Shown one piece after another: positions 1 through 8,817 of a DNA stretch of 49,388 nt. The notes under the pieces are model-generated. The model ran no database searches. It was given only the letters and a program-made list of their open reading frames with translations, and was not told the origin of the DNA. The translations under genes were made by a program, and so were the position numbers. The number at the start of each line of letters is the position of its first letter. The stretch's first letter is position 1. The DNA is from Clostridia bacterium (lineage in GTDB: Bacteria > Bacillota > Clostridia > Christensenellales > SZUA-584): positions 1-49,388 of the forward strand of contig JABGQS010000018.1 in NCBI GenBank assembly GCA_018648645.1. Reading direction: 5' to 3'.

Positions 1-1
1 A

Positions 2-75
2 ACAGATAGCTGCTAACCAATCAGCTGCTTAGATAAATGTAACCGAGGAATTTACACACTTATATGGACTTGACT
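2..75 (+). repeat. Left copy of 74-bp terminal inverted repeat
   Basis: Bases 2-75 are the exact reverse complement of bases 49315-49388, the last 74 bases of the window. The match stops sharply at base 76 on the inner side. The heptamer AGCTGCT occurs twice inside it (8-14 and 23-29). There is no transposase or coding frame next to it. A dispersed chromosomal repeat at which the assembly ended is the simplest reading; a true linear-replicon end is possible but unlikely given the housekeeping genes between the copies. Confidence 0.9.
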
Positions 76-219
76 AACAACCTTGCATATGCTAATAATG
101 TTTCTATCATATCTCGTCCTTTCAAAACTAATATTTATATAATATCATAATGATTCTACATTTCATACCCATATAATTACAATAAATAATATAATAGCTA
201 ATACGATATTCTTGCACCC
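76..219. other. Non-coding AT-rich stretch
   Basis: Strongly AT-rich sequence between the terminal repeat and the first hairpin. No open frame with a ribosome-binding site was seen on either strand. Some TATAAT-like hexamers occur by composition, but none has a convincing -35 partner. It is probably the spacer after a gene that lies outside the window. Confidence 0.5.
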
Positions 220-251
220 AAAAACGTTCGTGTCTATCACGAACGTTTTTT
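220..251 (+). terminator. Hairpin upstream of the pur promoter
   Basis: A perfect 13-bp inverted repeat (220-232 with 238-250) has a 5-nt loop and its 3' arm ends in a T-run, as in a Rho-independent terminator. It precedes the purE promoter, so it most likely ends transcription arriving from the left. Each arm contains CGAAC/GTTCG, the core of PurR boxes, so it could instead be a regulator operator; the T-run favours the terminator. Confidence 0.55.
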
Positions 252-280
252 ACATTACAAGAATAATGTTTGTATTTTCG

Positions 281-310
281 TTGACACAATCATAACACCT
301 AAAGTAGACT
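281..310 (+). promoter_or_regulatory. Predicted sigma-A promoter of the pur operon
   Basis: A perfect -35 hexamer TTGACA (281-286) is followed after 18 bp by TAGACT (305-310, 4 of 6 consensus bases). Transcription would start near 317. The purE ribosome-binding site AAGGAG is at 341-346. No purine riboswitch aptamer was recognised in the leader. Confidence 0.6.
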
Positions 311-351
311 AACCATATTAAGAGTTTAGCAGCATATACAAAGGAGATAAC

Positions 352-837
352 ATGAAGGTAGCAGTGGTCATGGGCTCAAAATCGGATTTGCCCGTTCTAA
401 ACACAACAATCAACACATTAAAGGACTTCGGCATAGAGGTAGACGCGCACATCATGAGCGCGCACAGAACGCCCGACAAAGCGCACGATTTCGCTGCGGG
501 TGCAGAGAGCAACGGTATCGACGTTATCATCGCGGCCGCAGGCAAAGCGGCGCATCTTGCAGGCGTGCTTGCCGCATACACAGTGCTTCCCGTCATCGGG
601 CTTCCCATAAAATCGTCCACAATGGACGGTCTCGATTCACTTCTTTCCACAGTACAAATGCCGCCGGGTATCCCGGTCGCCACAGTCGCTATCAACGGCG
701 GGCTTAACGCAGCGCTCCTTGCCGTTCAAATACTATCGCTCAAATACAGCGATCTTAAACAGGAGCTGCACGATTACAAGAAATCAATGGCTGACAAAGT
801 GATTGCAGCCGATAAAAAATTACAAGAGGAGTTATAG
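352..837 (+). CDS. purE: N5-carboxyaminoimidazole ribonucleotide mutase PurE
   Basis: Cytoplasmic enzyme of de novo purine synthesis that converts N5-CAIR to CAIR. The 161-residue protein is full length for the family. The nucleotide-binding GSKSD (8-12), the SAHRTP loop with the catalytic His (residue 38) and AAAGKAAHLAG (61-71) are all present. The SAHRTP form fits the class I mutase, which normally depends on PurK; no purK lies in this window. ATG follows AAGGAG by 5 nt and the protein begins at the first beta strand. It is the first gene of the pur operon, with purC 3 nt downstream. Confidence 0.96.
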   Translation: MKVAVVMGSKSDLPVLNTTINTLKDFGIEVDAHIMSAHRTPDKAHDFAAGAESNGIDVIIAAAGKAAHLAGVLAAYTVLPVIGLPIKSSTMDGLDSLLSTVQMPPGIPVATVAINGGLNAALLAVQILSLKYSDLKQELHDYKKSMADKVIAADKKLQEEL

Positions 838-840
838 ATT

Positions 841-1548
841 ATGAAAAAGTTAGAGCAGATTTACGAAGGCAAAGCTAAGAAAGTATACTTGACAGACAAT
901 CCGGATTACGTAATCGTTGACTACAAAGACGACGCTACCGCGTTCAACGGCGTCAAAAAAGGCACAATCATAGGCAAAGGTATCGTCAACAACAAAGTCT
1001 CCAACCACTTCTTCAAGCTTCTCGAGGCAGAAGGCATCCCAACGCACTATGTCGAAGAAATCTCGGACAGAGAAACAATCGTCAAAAAGGTAGAAATCGT
1101 TCCTGTCGAAGTCATAGTGCGCAACAAAGCCGCAGGCAGCTTCACCAAACGCATGGGCGTTCCCGAAGGCAGCGAGCTCCTTTGCACCATTCTCGAATAC
1201 AGCTACAAGAAAGACGAGCTTGGCGATCCGTTCATAAACAGCTACTACGTCAAAGCTCTCGGTCTCGCTACAGACGAAGAAATGGCGAAAATCGACGAAT
1301 ACGCGCTAAAGGTCAACGATTTTCTATCAGCATACCTCAAAACTCTCGGCGTAGAGCTTATCGACTACAAACTCGAATTCGGTCGATTCAAAGGAGAAAT
1401 CATTCTCGCCGACGAAATCTCGCCCGACACATGCAGGTTCTGGGATCTCGATACCGGCAAAAAGCTCGATAAAGACAGATTCCGCCAAGACCTCGGCGAA
1501 GTCGAAGAGGCATATCAAGAAATCATCAAACGACTGATGGGAGCATAG
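841..1548 (+). CDS. purC: SAICAR synthetase PurC
   Basis: Phosphoribosylaminoimidazole-succinocarboxamide synthase: joins CAIR and aspartate using ATP. At 235 residues it has the usual bacterial length. Visible family motifs are YEGKAKKVY near the N-terminus (ATP-binding strand), [13 protein letters not shown] in the middle, and DYKLEFGRF followed by [14 protein letters not shown] towards the C-terminus. The start follows an AGAGGAG ribosome-binding site that overlaps the end of purE. The stop is separated by 1 nt from the purF start, so the genes are almost certainly cotranscribed and translationally coupled. PurB, which would act on the product, is not in the window. Confidence 0.97.
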   Translation: MKKLEQIYEGKAKKVYLTDNPDYVIVDYKDDATAFNGVKKGTIIGKGIVNNKVSNHFFKLLEAEGIPTHYVEEISDRETIVKKVEIVPVEVIVRNKAAGSFTKRMGVPEGSELLCTILEYSYKKDELGDPFINSYYVKALGLATDEEMAKIDEYALKVNDFLSAYLKTLGVELIDYKLEFGRFKGEIILADEISPDTCRFWDLDTGKKLDKDRFRQDLGEVEEAYQEIIKRLMGA

Positions 1549-1549
1549 T

Positions 1550-3004
1550 ATGCCACTGCGTATCACTAAACCCGCACCCTATCACAGAATTAAACCCGAC
1601 GACGACTGCATGCACGAAGAGTGCGGCGTTTTTGGCATAGTCAGCAACGATGAAAGCATCGACCCGGCCGAAGCCACATACTACGGACTTTTTGCTTTGC
1701 AGCATCGTGGTCAGGAAAGCGCCGGCATCGCGGTATCTAGCAACAACAAAATCGACTATCACAAAGACATGGGGCTAATTTCCGAAGTGTTCAAAGGCGG
1801 TCTGGATAACCTTGCAGGCGCAACTTCGGCAATCGGTCACGTGCGCTATTCGACAACGGGCGACAGCCACCTCGCAAACGCGCAGCCGCTCGTCATACAA
1901 TCGCGCAAAGGCAGCCTCGCACTCGTCCACAACGGCAACCTCATCAACGCAAAGGAAATCCGTGACGATTTAGAATCGCAAGGCGCAATATTCCAAACAA
2001 CGATAGACACAGAAATCATCGCAAGCTTAATCGCAAAAAACACCAACGGTGACATCATAAGCGGCATCAAAAAAACGATGGAGATTGTCAAAGGCAGCTA
2101 CGCACTCGTTATCATGACCCCCGACAAAATAATCGGCGTGCGCGACCCAAAAGGCATACGCCCAATCGCTCTCGGCAAAATCGACAACTCTTACGTTCTC
2201 GCGTCCGAATCGTGCGCTTTTGACACTATCGGTGCCGAGTTCATGCGCGACCTTCGTCCGGGCGAAATCATCGAAATCGACAAAAACGGCTTAAAGTCGC
2301 ACCAAGGCCCGCGCGCAGACGAAACAGCTCTGTGCATTTTCGAATACGTGTACTTTGCACGTCCCGATTCAGACATAGACGGCATTTGCGTGCACAGAGC
2401 GCGAGAAATGGCAGGCGCACAGCTGGCGATATCCAACCCAATCGAAGCAGACATCGTCGCAGGTGTTCCGGACTCCGCGCGCCCCGCAGCAATGGGTTAC
2501 GCCGAACAATCGGGCATCCCATACAAAAAGGCTCTAGCCAAAAACCGCTACGTTGGGCGCACATTTATCCAGCCCGCGCAAGGTAAACGCGCAGTCGGCG
2601 TAAGCCTAAAGCTAAACGCGCTAAAACGTAACGTAAGAGGAAACCGTGTTATACTTGTAGACGACTCTATAGTGCGCGGCACCACGTCTAAACGCATCGT
2701 AGAAATGATAAAGTTGGCAGGCGCGAAGGAAGTTCACATGCAAATCAGCTCGCCGCCCATCAAGCACCCGTGCTATTTCGGCATAGACACCGCCTCGCAC
2801 GACCAGCTCATAGGCGAAAAAAACTCTGTCGAAGAAATACGCAAACTTATCGGCGCAGACTCGCTTAACTATCTCAGCATAGAGGACTTGCTTAAAACGG
2901 TGGAAGGCGCTGCGTGCAATTTCTGCGTAGGCTGCTTCAACGGCGAGTATCCCGATAACGTAGACCACCTAATCAAATGCAGAACCAAGAACGTTCTTGA
3001 CTAA
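1550..3004 (+). CDS. purF: Amidophosphoribosyltransferase PurF
   Basis: Committed step of purine synthesis: PRPP plus glutamine to 5-phosphoribosylamine. The N-terminal Ntn-type glutaminase has its nucleophile in ECGVFGI (Cys25), implying removal of a 24-residue propeptide, then QHRGQESAGI. The C-terminal PRPP-binding loop VILVDDSIVRGTT is intact. Near the C-terminus ACNFCVGCF matches the cysteine cluster that ligates a [4Fe-4S] centre in the B. subtilis enzyme, so oxygen-sensitive stability is expected. Length 484 is normal. It starts 1 nt after purC; a GGGAG sequence lies upstream in the end of purC. Confidence 0.97.
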   Translation: MPLRITKPAPYHRIKPDDDCMHEECGVFGIVSNDESIDPAEATYYGLFALQHRGQESAGIAVSSNNKIDYHKDMGLISEVFKGGLDNLAGATSAIGHVRYSTTGDSHLANAQPLVIQSRKGSLALVHNGNLINAKEIRDDLESQGAIFQTTIDTEIIASLIAKNTNGDIISGIKKTMEIVKGSYALVIMTPDKIIGVRDPKGIRPIALGKIDNSYVLASESCAFDTIGAEFMRDLRPGEIIEIDKNGLKSHQGPRADETALCIFEYVYFARPDSDIDGICVHRAREMAGAQLAISNPIEADIVAGVPDSARPAAMGYAEQSGIPYKKALAKNRYVGRTFIQPAQGKRAVGVSLKLNALKRNVRGNRVILVDDSIVRGTTSKRIVEMIKLAGAKEVHMQISSPPIKHPCYFGIDTASHDQLIGEKNSVEEIRKLIGADSLNYLSIEDLLKTVEGAACNFCVGCFNGEYPDNVDHLIKCRTKNVLD

Positions 3005-3018
3005 TAGAGGAGAAATTA

Positions 3019-4029
3019 ATGGCAATAACATATAAAGACGCAGGTGTGGACGTTGCGGCAGGCAACAAAGCCGTCAGCCTTATGAAACGCCATGCGCAAT
3101 CTACCTTTGACGACAACGTGCTGACGGGGCTAGGGTCATTCGGCGCAATGTACGACAACGGAGACAGCGTTCTCGTTTCGGGCACAGACGGCGTCGGCAC
3201 AAAGCTCAAAGCAGCATTCGTCATGGACAAGCACGACACAATCGGCATCGACTGCGTCGCAATGTGCGCAAACGACATCATTTGTCACGGCGCAAAACCC
3301 ATGTTTTTTCTCGACTACCTCGCAACAGGCAAGCTCGATCCGCTCGTTGCAGAAAAGGTTGTCAGCGGCGTCGCGAATGGCTGTCGTCAATCGGGCTGTT
3401 CGCTCGTCGGCGGCGAAACGGCCGAAATGCCCGGTTTCTACAACGAGGGCGAGTACGACATCGCCGGTTTCTGCGTCGGCAGCGTCGATAAAGACAAACT
3501 CGTTACAGGTCATAATATAAAAGCAGGCGATGTGCTCATCGGTCTAGGCAGCTCCGGCATTCACAGCAACGGTTTTTCGCTCGTGCGCGCTGTTGTTCCA
3601 ATGGAAACATCCAGCCTTTCTCAATACGTAGACGCTTTCGGCAAAACCATTGGTGAAGAAATTCTGACACCCACAAAAATATACGTTAAAACCATGTTGA
3701 ACCTATTTGATAACTTTGACATCAAAGGCGTTGCGCACATGACAGGCGGCGGCTTTTTCGAAAATATACCGAGGATTTTCCCAAAAGGCATCGGTGCTAA
3801 GATCGACTTAAACAGCTGGGACATGCCGCCCATATTCGACTATCTCGTCAAAGAAGCAAAACTATCGACAAAAGAAGCATACAGCACATTCAACATGGGA
3901 CTGGGCATGATTCTTGCAGTCGACCGGGAAAACGCAAATGATGTCCTTTTTGCGGCTCGAGACCTCGGCGAAAACGCATTTGTCATCGGAGAAACTGTCA
4001 AAGGAAGCGGTGTAGAACTTTGCGGATAA
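3019..4029 (+). CDS. purM: Phosphoribosylformylglycinamidine cyclo-ligase PurM
   Basis: AIR synthetase: ATP-dependent ring closure of FGAM to aminoimidazole ribonucleotide. The 336-residue protein has the family signatures GTDGVGTKLK (about residues 55-64) and GGETAEMPGFY (about 133-143), plus MTGGGFFENIPR in the C-terminal half. The ATG follows AGAGGAGAAA by about 5 nt. Its 3' end overlaps the purN start by 10 nt. The enzyme that supplies its substrate, FGAM synthetase (purL or purSQL), is missing from this operon and must be encoded elsewhere. Confidence 0.96.
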   Translation: MAITYKDAGVDVAAGNKAVSLMKRHAQSTFDDNVLTGLGSFGAMYDNGDSVLVSGTDGVGTKLKAAFVMDKHDTIGIDCVAMCANDIICHGAKPMFFLDYLATGKLDPLVAEKVVSGVANGCRQSGCSLVGGETAEMPGFYNEGEYDIAGFCVGSVDKDKLVTGHNIKAGDVLIGLGSSGIHSNGFSLVRAVVPMETSSLSQYVDAFGKTIGEEILTPTKIYVKTMLNLFDNFDIKGVAHMTGGGFFENIPRIFPKGIGAKIDLNSWDMPPIFDYLVKEAKLSTKEAYSTFNMGLGMILAVDRENANDVLFAARDLGENAFVIGETVKGSGVELCG

Positions 4030-4640
4030 ACAGACTCATCGTCATGGTATCGGGCGGCGGCACAAACTTACAAGCACTCATTGACGCATGCGAGCTTGGC
4101 ACTATCCCCGCAATAATTGCTGGTGTTATTTCCAGCAGCAAAGACGCGTACGCGCTGACTCGCGCAAAAAACGCCGGTATTCCAACCATAGTTTTAAGCA
4201 AAAAACACTTTGATTCAGTACAAGCTCACGAACAAGCTGTTATCGAAGCCATTGAGTCATTCGAGGGGCAGGCTGTCGTTTTGGCCGGCTACATGTCGAT
4301 TCTCGGCAGCAATATAGTCAACCGCTTTTCTATCATCAACGTACATCCCGCGCTCATCCCGTCGTTTTGCGGCAAAGGCTACTACGGTCGCTACGTCCAC
4401 CAAGCAGTTCTTGACTACGGTGCCAAGCTTTCGGGTGCAACCGTGCATTTCGTAGACGAAGGCACAGATACGGGCCCAATCATCATGCAAAAAAGCGTAC
4501 CCGTTCAGCAAGACGACACAGCAGAAACGCTCGCTGCCAGAGTTCTTACTGTTGAGCACGAAATTCTCGTGAAGTCCGTTTCACTTCTGTGCGAAGGCAG
4601 ATTGACTCTTTACGGTCGCACCGTCATTATCAACGATTAA
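4020..4640 (+). CDS. purN: Phosphoribosylglycinamide formyltransferase PurN
   Basis: Transfers the formyl group of 10-formyl-THF to GAR. The core motifs are present: SGGGTNLQALID near the N-terminus, INVHPALIPSF with the catalytic Asn/His, and SGATVHFVDEGTDTGPII with the catalytic Asp. The open frame begins with TTG at 4020, inside the end of purM, with GGAAG about 12 nt upstream. The next in-frame ATG (4044) would cut into the first beta strand, so TTG is preferred. The IPSFCGKGYYG variant of the loop is the form I associate with clostridial sequences. Confidence 0.94.
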   Translation: MRINRLIVMVSGGGTNLQALIDACELGTIPAIIAGVISSSKDAYALTRAKNAGIPTIVLSKKHFDSVQAHEQAVIEAIESFEGQAVVLAGYMSILGSNIVNRFSIINVHPALIPSFCGKGYYGRYVHQAVLDYGAKLSGATVHFVDEGTDTGPIIMQKSVPVQQDDTAETLAARVLTVEHEILVKSVSLLCEGRLTLYGRTVIIND

Positions 4641-4658
4641 TTTTTGGAGGTTTAACAT

Positions 4659-6191
4659 ATGAAAAGAGCATTTTTAAGCGTGTTCGACAAAACAGGTATA
4701 GTCGAATTTGCGCAAGGTCTTGTTGCAGATGGCTTCGAGCTTCTCTCAACAGGCGGCACACAGCGAGCTCTCGAGTCCGCAGCAGTACCTGTCACCAACG
4801 TTAGCGACATCACTGGTTTCCCCGAATGCCTCGACGGCAGGGTTAAAACACTGCATCCCAAAATCCACGCAGGCATACTCGCCATGCGCAGCGACGAATC
4901 GCACATGCAGCAAATCAGCAATCTTGACGTAGGACTTATAGACGTTGTTGCAGTCAATCTATACCCGTTTAAAGCAACTATCTCCAAAGAGGATGTGACA
5001 CTGCAAGACGCAATAGAGAACATAGATATCGGCGGACCAACAATGCTTCGCGCAGCCGCAAAAAACTGGCAGGACGTCGCATCAATCGTAGACCCGTCAG
5101 ACTATACAAGAGTTTTGGACGAGCTGATGAACGGCGGCATCGCCAAAGACACCAAATTCGACCTTTGCGTAAAAGTTTTCGAGCACACAGCCGCATATGA
5201 CGCGCTCATTTCAAACTATCTACGCCAGCAAAACGGCGGGGGATTCCCCGAAAAACTCACACTCACATACGACAAAGCGCAGGACATGCGCTACGGCGAA
5301 AACCCACACCAAAGCGCTGCGTTCTACAGAGAGCCCATCGGCACACAAGGCACACTTGCAAGCGCAGAGCAGATTTGGGGCAAAGAGCTCTCCTTCAACA
5401 ACATCAACGACACAAACGGCGCAGTAGACTGTTTGCGCGAGTTCGATGAAATCACCGTAGTCGCGTCCAAGCACGCTAACCCGTGCGGTGTAGGCAGCGC
5501 AGATAACGTATATGACGCATTCATGAAAGCATACGAAGCTGACCCCGTTTCCATATTCGGCGGCATTGTCGCGCTCAACACAGAGGTGGACAAAGCAACA
5601 GCGCAGGAAATGATCAAAATATTCCTCGAAATCGTCATTGCCCCGTCTTTCTCAGATGAAGCGCTAGAGGTTCTCAAATCCAAGAAGAACTTGCGTCTTC
5701 TGACTCTTCCCGATATTTCGTCAAAAATTTCCGAAACCGCGCTCGACATCAAGAAACCGCTCGGCGGTCTGCTCGTTCAGCAAATCGACACAGTTCTTTT
5801 CGATGAAGACTTAGAGGTAGTCACCAAGCGTCAGCCTACAGAGCAGGAAATGCAGGACTGCAAATTTGCGTGGAAGCTCGTCAAGCACATCAAATCAAAC
5901 GGCATTTCCGTTGCAAAAGGTAAAAAGTCACTAGGTCTTGGACCCGGTCAAGTCAACCGTATCTGGGCTGCAGAAAACGCTCTCAACCGTGCAGGTACCG
6001 ATGCAAATGGCGCTTCACTTGCATCCGATGCTTTCTTCCCGTTCGACGACTGCGTCAAGCTCGCTGCACAATTCGGCATCACGTCCATCATACAGCCGGG
6101 CGGCAGCATCCGAGACGAAGACTCAATCAAAGCTTGTGACGAACTTGGTATATCCATGATTATGACGGGCATGAGACATTTCAAACACTAG
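4659..6191 (+). CDS. purH: Bifunctional AICAR transformylase/IMP cyclohydrolase PurH
   Basis: Performs the last two steps to IMP. The N-terminal cyclohydrolase (about residues 1-190) shows STGGT and the segment [16 protein letters not shown]. The transformylase contains SKHANPCGV with the catalytic Lys-His pair, then [10 protein letters not shown] and near the end PGGSIRDED. Length 510 is standard. The ATG is preceded by GGAGG with 8-nt spacing. A short imperfect hairpin directly after the stop (about 6191-6210) and a TATAAT (6218-6223) suggest that the transcript may partly end here before purD. Confidence 0.97.
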   Translation: MKRAFLSVFDKTGIVEFAQGLVADGFELLSTGGTQRALESAAVPVTNVSDITGFPECLDGRVKTLHPKIHAGILAMRSDESHMQQISNLDVGLIDVVAVNLYPFKATISKEDVTLQDAIENIDIGGPTMLRAAAKNWQDVASIVDPSDYTRVLDELMNGGIAKDTKFDLCVKVFEHTAAYDALISNYLRQQNGGGFPEKLTLTYDKAQDMRYGENPHQSAAFYREPIGTQGTLASAEQIWGKELSFNNINDTNGAVDCLREFDEITVVASKHANPCGVGSADNVYDAFMKAYEADPVSIFGGIVALNTEVDKATAQEMIKIFLEIVIAPSFSDEALEVLKSKKNLRLLTLPDISSKISETALDIKKPLGGLLVQQIDTVLFDEDLEVVTKRQPTEQEMQDCKFAWKLVKHIKSNGISVAKGKKSLGLGPGQVNRIWAAENALNRAGTDANGASLASDAFFPFDDCVKLAAQFGITSIIQPGGSIRDEDSIKACDELGISMIMTGMRHFKH

Positions 6192-6283
6192 AAGAAGCCT
6201 TAGGCTTTCTTATGTTATATAATAACCGAATTTAAAACAGCTGCTGAGTATGTTTGCTGTTTACGAGAGGAACTATCTTTTTT

Positions 6284-7534
6284 ATGAAGATACTGGTTGT
6301 AGGTGGCGGGGGCAGAGAGCACGCCATCATTTGGAAGCTAATTCAAAACAAAAGTATTACGCAGGTCCATTGCGCACCCGGCAACGGCGGCATCAGCGAC
6401 ATCGCAAAGTGCGTCCCGATTGGCGCTACAGATATAGACGCAATCGTCGCATACGCAAAAACCGAAGTGTTCGACCTCGTAATCGTCGCGCCCGACGACC
6501 CGCTTTATATGGGTCTGGTTGACGCTCTCGAGGCAGAGGGAATCCGCGCGTTTGGACCATCGCAAAAAGCAGCAGAAATCGAAGGCAGCAAAGTCTACGC
6601 CAAAAACTTGATGACTAAGTACAACATCCCAACAGCAGACTGCGAGGTTTTCGACAACTACGACAAAGCACTTGCCTACGTGTCTTCCTGCAAGCTGCCA
6701 ACAGTCGTCAAGGCTGACGGGCTTGCGCTCGGCAAAGGCGTAATCATTTGCACTAATGTAGATGAAGCCATTGCAGCACTCAATACAATCATGGTCGATA
6801 AAGTCTTTGGAGATGCAGGCAACCGCGTCATCATAGAGGAATTCATAACGGGACCGGAGGTTTCGGTTCTCTCGTTCTGCGATGGCGAAACCATCCTGCC
6901 GATGGCAAGCGCCCAAGACCACAAACGCGCCTTCGACAATGACACGGGACCCAACACCGGGGGCATGGGTACTTTCTCACCTACACCCAAATACACCGCA
7001 CAGGTTCAAAAGCAAATTGAAGACACCATCATCAAGCCGACTGTCAGCGCGCTCAAAAGCGAAGGCAGACCGTTCAAAGGCATCATCTTCTTTGGACTGA
7101 TGCTGACAGAGGACGGACCAAAACTATTAGAATACAACGCGCGCTTTGGCGACCCTGAAGCACAGGTCGTGCTTCCTCGTCTCAAAAACGACCTGCTAGA
7201 GATTTTTAACGCATGTATCGACGGCACGCTATCCGACATAACGCTCGAATGGGACGATAACAGCGCTGTCTGTGTTGTCATGGCATCGGGCGGCTATCCT
7301 GTTGCCTACAAAAAGGGCGAGCTCATCAGCGGTCTAAACGACATATCGCAATCCATCGTTTTTCACGCAGGCACCAAAAAGCGCGACGGGCGCTACTATA
7401 CCAACGGCGGCAGAGTTCTTGGTGTAACCGCTCTAGGCGATTCAATCGCATCAGCCAGAGCAAAAGCGTACGCAGACGTCAAGAAAATCGAATTTACCGG
7501 CGCACAGTTTCGAGCCGACATAGGCATTAAGTAG
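6284..7534 (+). CDS. purD: Phosphoribosylamine-glycine ligase PurD
   Basis: GAR synthetase of the ATP-grasp family; makes glycinamide ribonucleotide from phosphoribosylamine, glycine and ATP. The protein begins with the dinucleotide-binding-like strand KILVVGGGGREHAI and has the ATP-grasp segments VVKADGLALGKGV and NTGGMGTFSP, with LEYNARFGDPEAQ for metal binding. An upstream in-frame TTG at 6254 would add ten residues without homology, so ATG 6284 is chosen; a GAGAGG site lies about 13 nt upstream, rather far. It is separated from purH by 92 nt and could have its own weak promoter. Confidence 0.96.
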   Translation: MKILVVGGGGREHAIIWKLIQNKSITQVHCAPGNGGISDIAKCVPIGATDIDAIVAYAKTEVFDLVIVAPDDPLYMGLVDALEAEGIRAFGPSQKAAEIEGSKVYAKNLMTKYNIPTADCEVFDNYDKALAYVSSCKLPTVVKADGLALGKGVIICTNVDEAIAALNTIMVDKVFGDAGNRVIIEEFITGPEVSVLSFCDGETILPMASAQDHKRAFDNDTGPNTGGMGTFSPTPKYTAQVQKQIEDTIIKPTVSALKSEGRPFKGIIFFGLMLTEDGPKLLEYNARFGDPEAQVVLPRLKNDLLEIFNACIDGTLSDITLEWDDNSAVCVVMASGGYPVAYKKGELISGLNDISQSIVFHAGTKKRDGRYYTNGGRVLGVTALGDSIASARAKAYADVKKIEFTGAQFRADIGIK

Positions 7535-7586
7535 TTTTTCGATATCGTGACAAATATATAATCTTTGTTACGTTACTCTCATCTGC

Positions 7587-7615
7587 TTAACATTGTGCAT
7601 AAAGTTTGCTATAAT
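7587..7615 (+). promoter_or_regulatory. Predicted sigma-A promoter for the degV operon
   Basis: TTAACA (7587-7592), a 17-bp spacer and a perfect TATAAT (7610-7615). It lies 53 nt before the DegV start and would drive both degV and the overlapping GIY-YIG gene. No clear terminator was found between purD and this promoter. Confidence 0.65.
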
Positions 7616-7668
7616 TAACGTAATTTATTATCGTCATCATATTATAATTGTAAATTGGAGTGATTAAA

Positions 7669-8511
7669 ATGAGAAAAATTAAATTTATTACAGACAGCAC
7701 AACGGACATGCCGCAGAGCTTATTTAAGCAGTTCGATATCGACGTTGTTCCCCTTCACGTCCTGCTGGGCGAGGACGATCATCTCGACGACGGTGGTCTA
7801 AAAAATGAGGACCTCGTCAAGTTCGCAGACGAGACAGGAATATTGCCAAAGTCAGCAGCGGTAAACGAGTTTCAGTTCACAGAAGTGTTCAGCAAATGGA
7901 TTGACAAAGGTTTCGATATTTTCTGTATTACCCTGTCGTCAGAGTTATCAGCAACATATCAAGCAGCAATGTCAGCAGCACAAAAATTTGATGCAGACAG
8001 AATCTGCGTAGTTGACTCACAAAATGTATCTTCAGGCACAGCGATGCTTTTGCTCGAAGCGTGCGATATGGCGCAGGCTGGTGCCTCGCTCTCCGATATA
8101 ACCGAGCACGTTCTCTCGCTGCGGGACAAAATTAATTTAAGGTTTATTGTCGACACTCTAAAATATCTCTATATGGGCGGCAGGTGCTCAAAGCTCGCAT
8201 CCATAATGGGCTCCAGCCTCAAAATCAAACCTATACTTGAGGTTAAGGGCGGCAAAATAGTGCCGGGCGACAAACTGCGTGGTTCGAATTACATCAACAA
8301 ATACTACGACTACGTGATGCAAAACGTCGAAACAATCGATCCTAAACGTATATTTGTAACACACTGCATGTTCGATGGAGTAGACGAGCTAAAAAAACGG
8401 CTGGAGGAGGATTTTGGGTTCAATAATGTTTTAATATCCGACACTTCCGCAACAATATCAACTCATTGCGGTCCGGGGACGGTTGGCATATTGTACCTGA
8501 ATAAACAGTAA
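7669..8511 (+). CDS. DegV family fatty-acid-binding protein
   Basis: DegV proteins bind a long-chain fatty acid between two domains; some (FakB) present it to a fatty-acid kinase for phospholipid synthesis. The 280-residue product starts with the typical KIKFITDSTTDMP strand and has ITLSSELSATYQAA and VDSQNVSSGTAML in the N-terminal domain, then FIVDTLKYLYMGGRCSK and LKIKPILEVKGGKI in the C-terminal domain. ATG 7669 is preferred over the GTG at 7660, because TGGAG lies just in front of it at proper spacing. No fakA partner is nearby, so the role as FakB is family inference. Confidence 0.9.
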   Translation: MRKIKFITDSTTDMPQSLFKQFDIDVVPLHVLLGEDDHLDDGGLKNEDLVKFADETGILPKSAAVNEFQFTEVFSKWIDKGFDIFCITLSSELSATYQAAMSAAQKFDADRICVVDSQNVSSGTAMLLLEACDMAQAGASLSDITEHVLSLRDKINLRFIVDTLKYLYMGGRCSKLASIMGSSLKIKPILEVKGGKIVPGDKLRGSNYINKYYDYVMQNVETIDPKRIFVTHCMFDGVDELKKRLEEDFGFNNVLISDTSATISTHCGPGTVGILYLNKQ

Positions 8512-8762
8512 TGTACTACGTATATATTGTACGGTGCAGCGACAACACTCTCTACACCGGGTCGACAAACGACATAGACGGCCGTATTGCTACGCACAAC
8601 GAGGGCAACGGCAGTAAATACACGCGCTCGCGTCTGCCTGTCGCTTTAAAATATCATGAAACTTGCAGCTCAAAAAGCGCGGCGCTAAAGCGCGAAGCCG
8701 CCATCAAAAAACTCTCGCGCATCGAAAAAATCAAATTAATCGTAACAAAAAAGAGCCGCTGA
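8511..8762 (+). CDS. GIY-YIG nuclease-domain protein (UPF0213/YhbQ-like)
   Basis: An 83-residue single-domain GIY-YIG protein. The first strands read YYVYIVRCSDNTLYTGSTND, matching the GIY and YIG elements with the following Arg in the helix (DGRIATHNEG). The basic C-terminus (KREAAIKKLSRIEKIKLI) is typical of the small UPF0213 group, whose biological role is poorly defined. Its ATG overlaps the degV stop by one base (TAATG) and there is no good ribosome-binding site, so translation probably depends on coupling. The stop codon lies within the terminator hairpin. Confidence 0.9.
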   Translation: MYYVYIVRCSDNTLYTGSTNDIDGRIATHNEGNGSKYTRSRLPVALKYHETCSSKSAALKREAAIKKLSRIEKIKLIVTKKSR

Positions 8763-8778
8763 TCTGCGGCTCTTTTTT
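8751..8778. terminator. Bidirectional Rho-independent terminator
   Basis: Perfect 9-bp GC-rich stem (8751-8759 with 8766-8774), 6-nt loop, T-run after it and an A-run before it. It can end the degV operon on the plus strand and the lipoprotein gene on the minus strand, since the two are convergent. Confidence 0.9.
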
Positions 8779-8817
8779 CTATTGCATGTAATTTCAAGTA
8801 AAACACTTTCTGTCTTT

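Noticed and set aside
2-75. Terminal inverted repeats considered as ends of an insertion sequence or phage
   Set aside because: No transposase, integrase or phage genes lie between; the interior is housekeeping.
76-351. Purine or PRPP riboswitch before purE
   Set aside because: No aptamer signature was recognised, and the space between the predicted start of transcription and purE is only about 35 nt.
6254-6283. Longer purD start at TTG 6254
   Set aside because: The added ten residues match nothing in the family, and ATG 6284 starts directly at the first strand.
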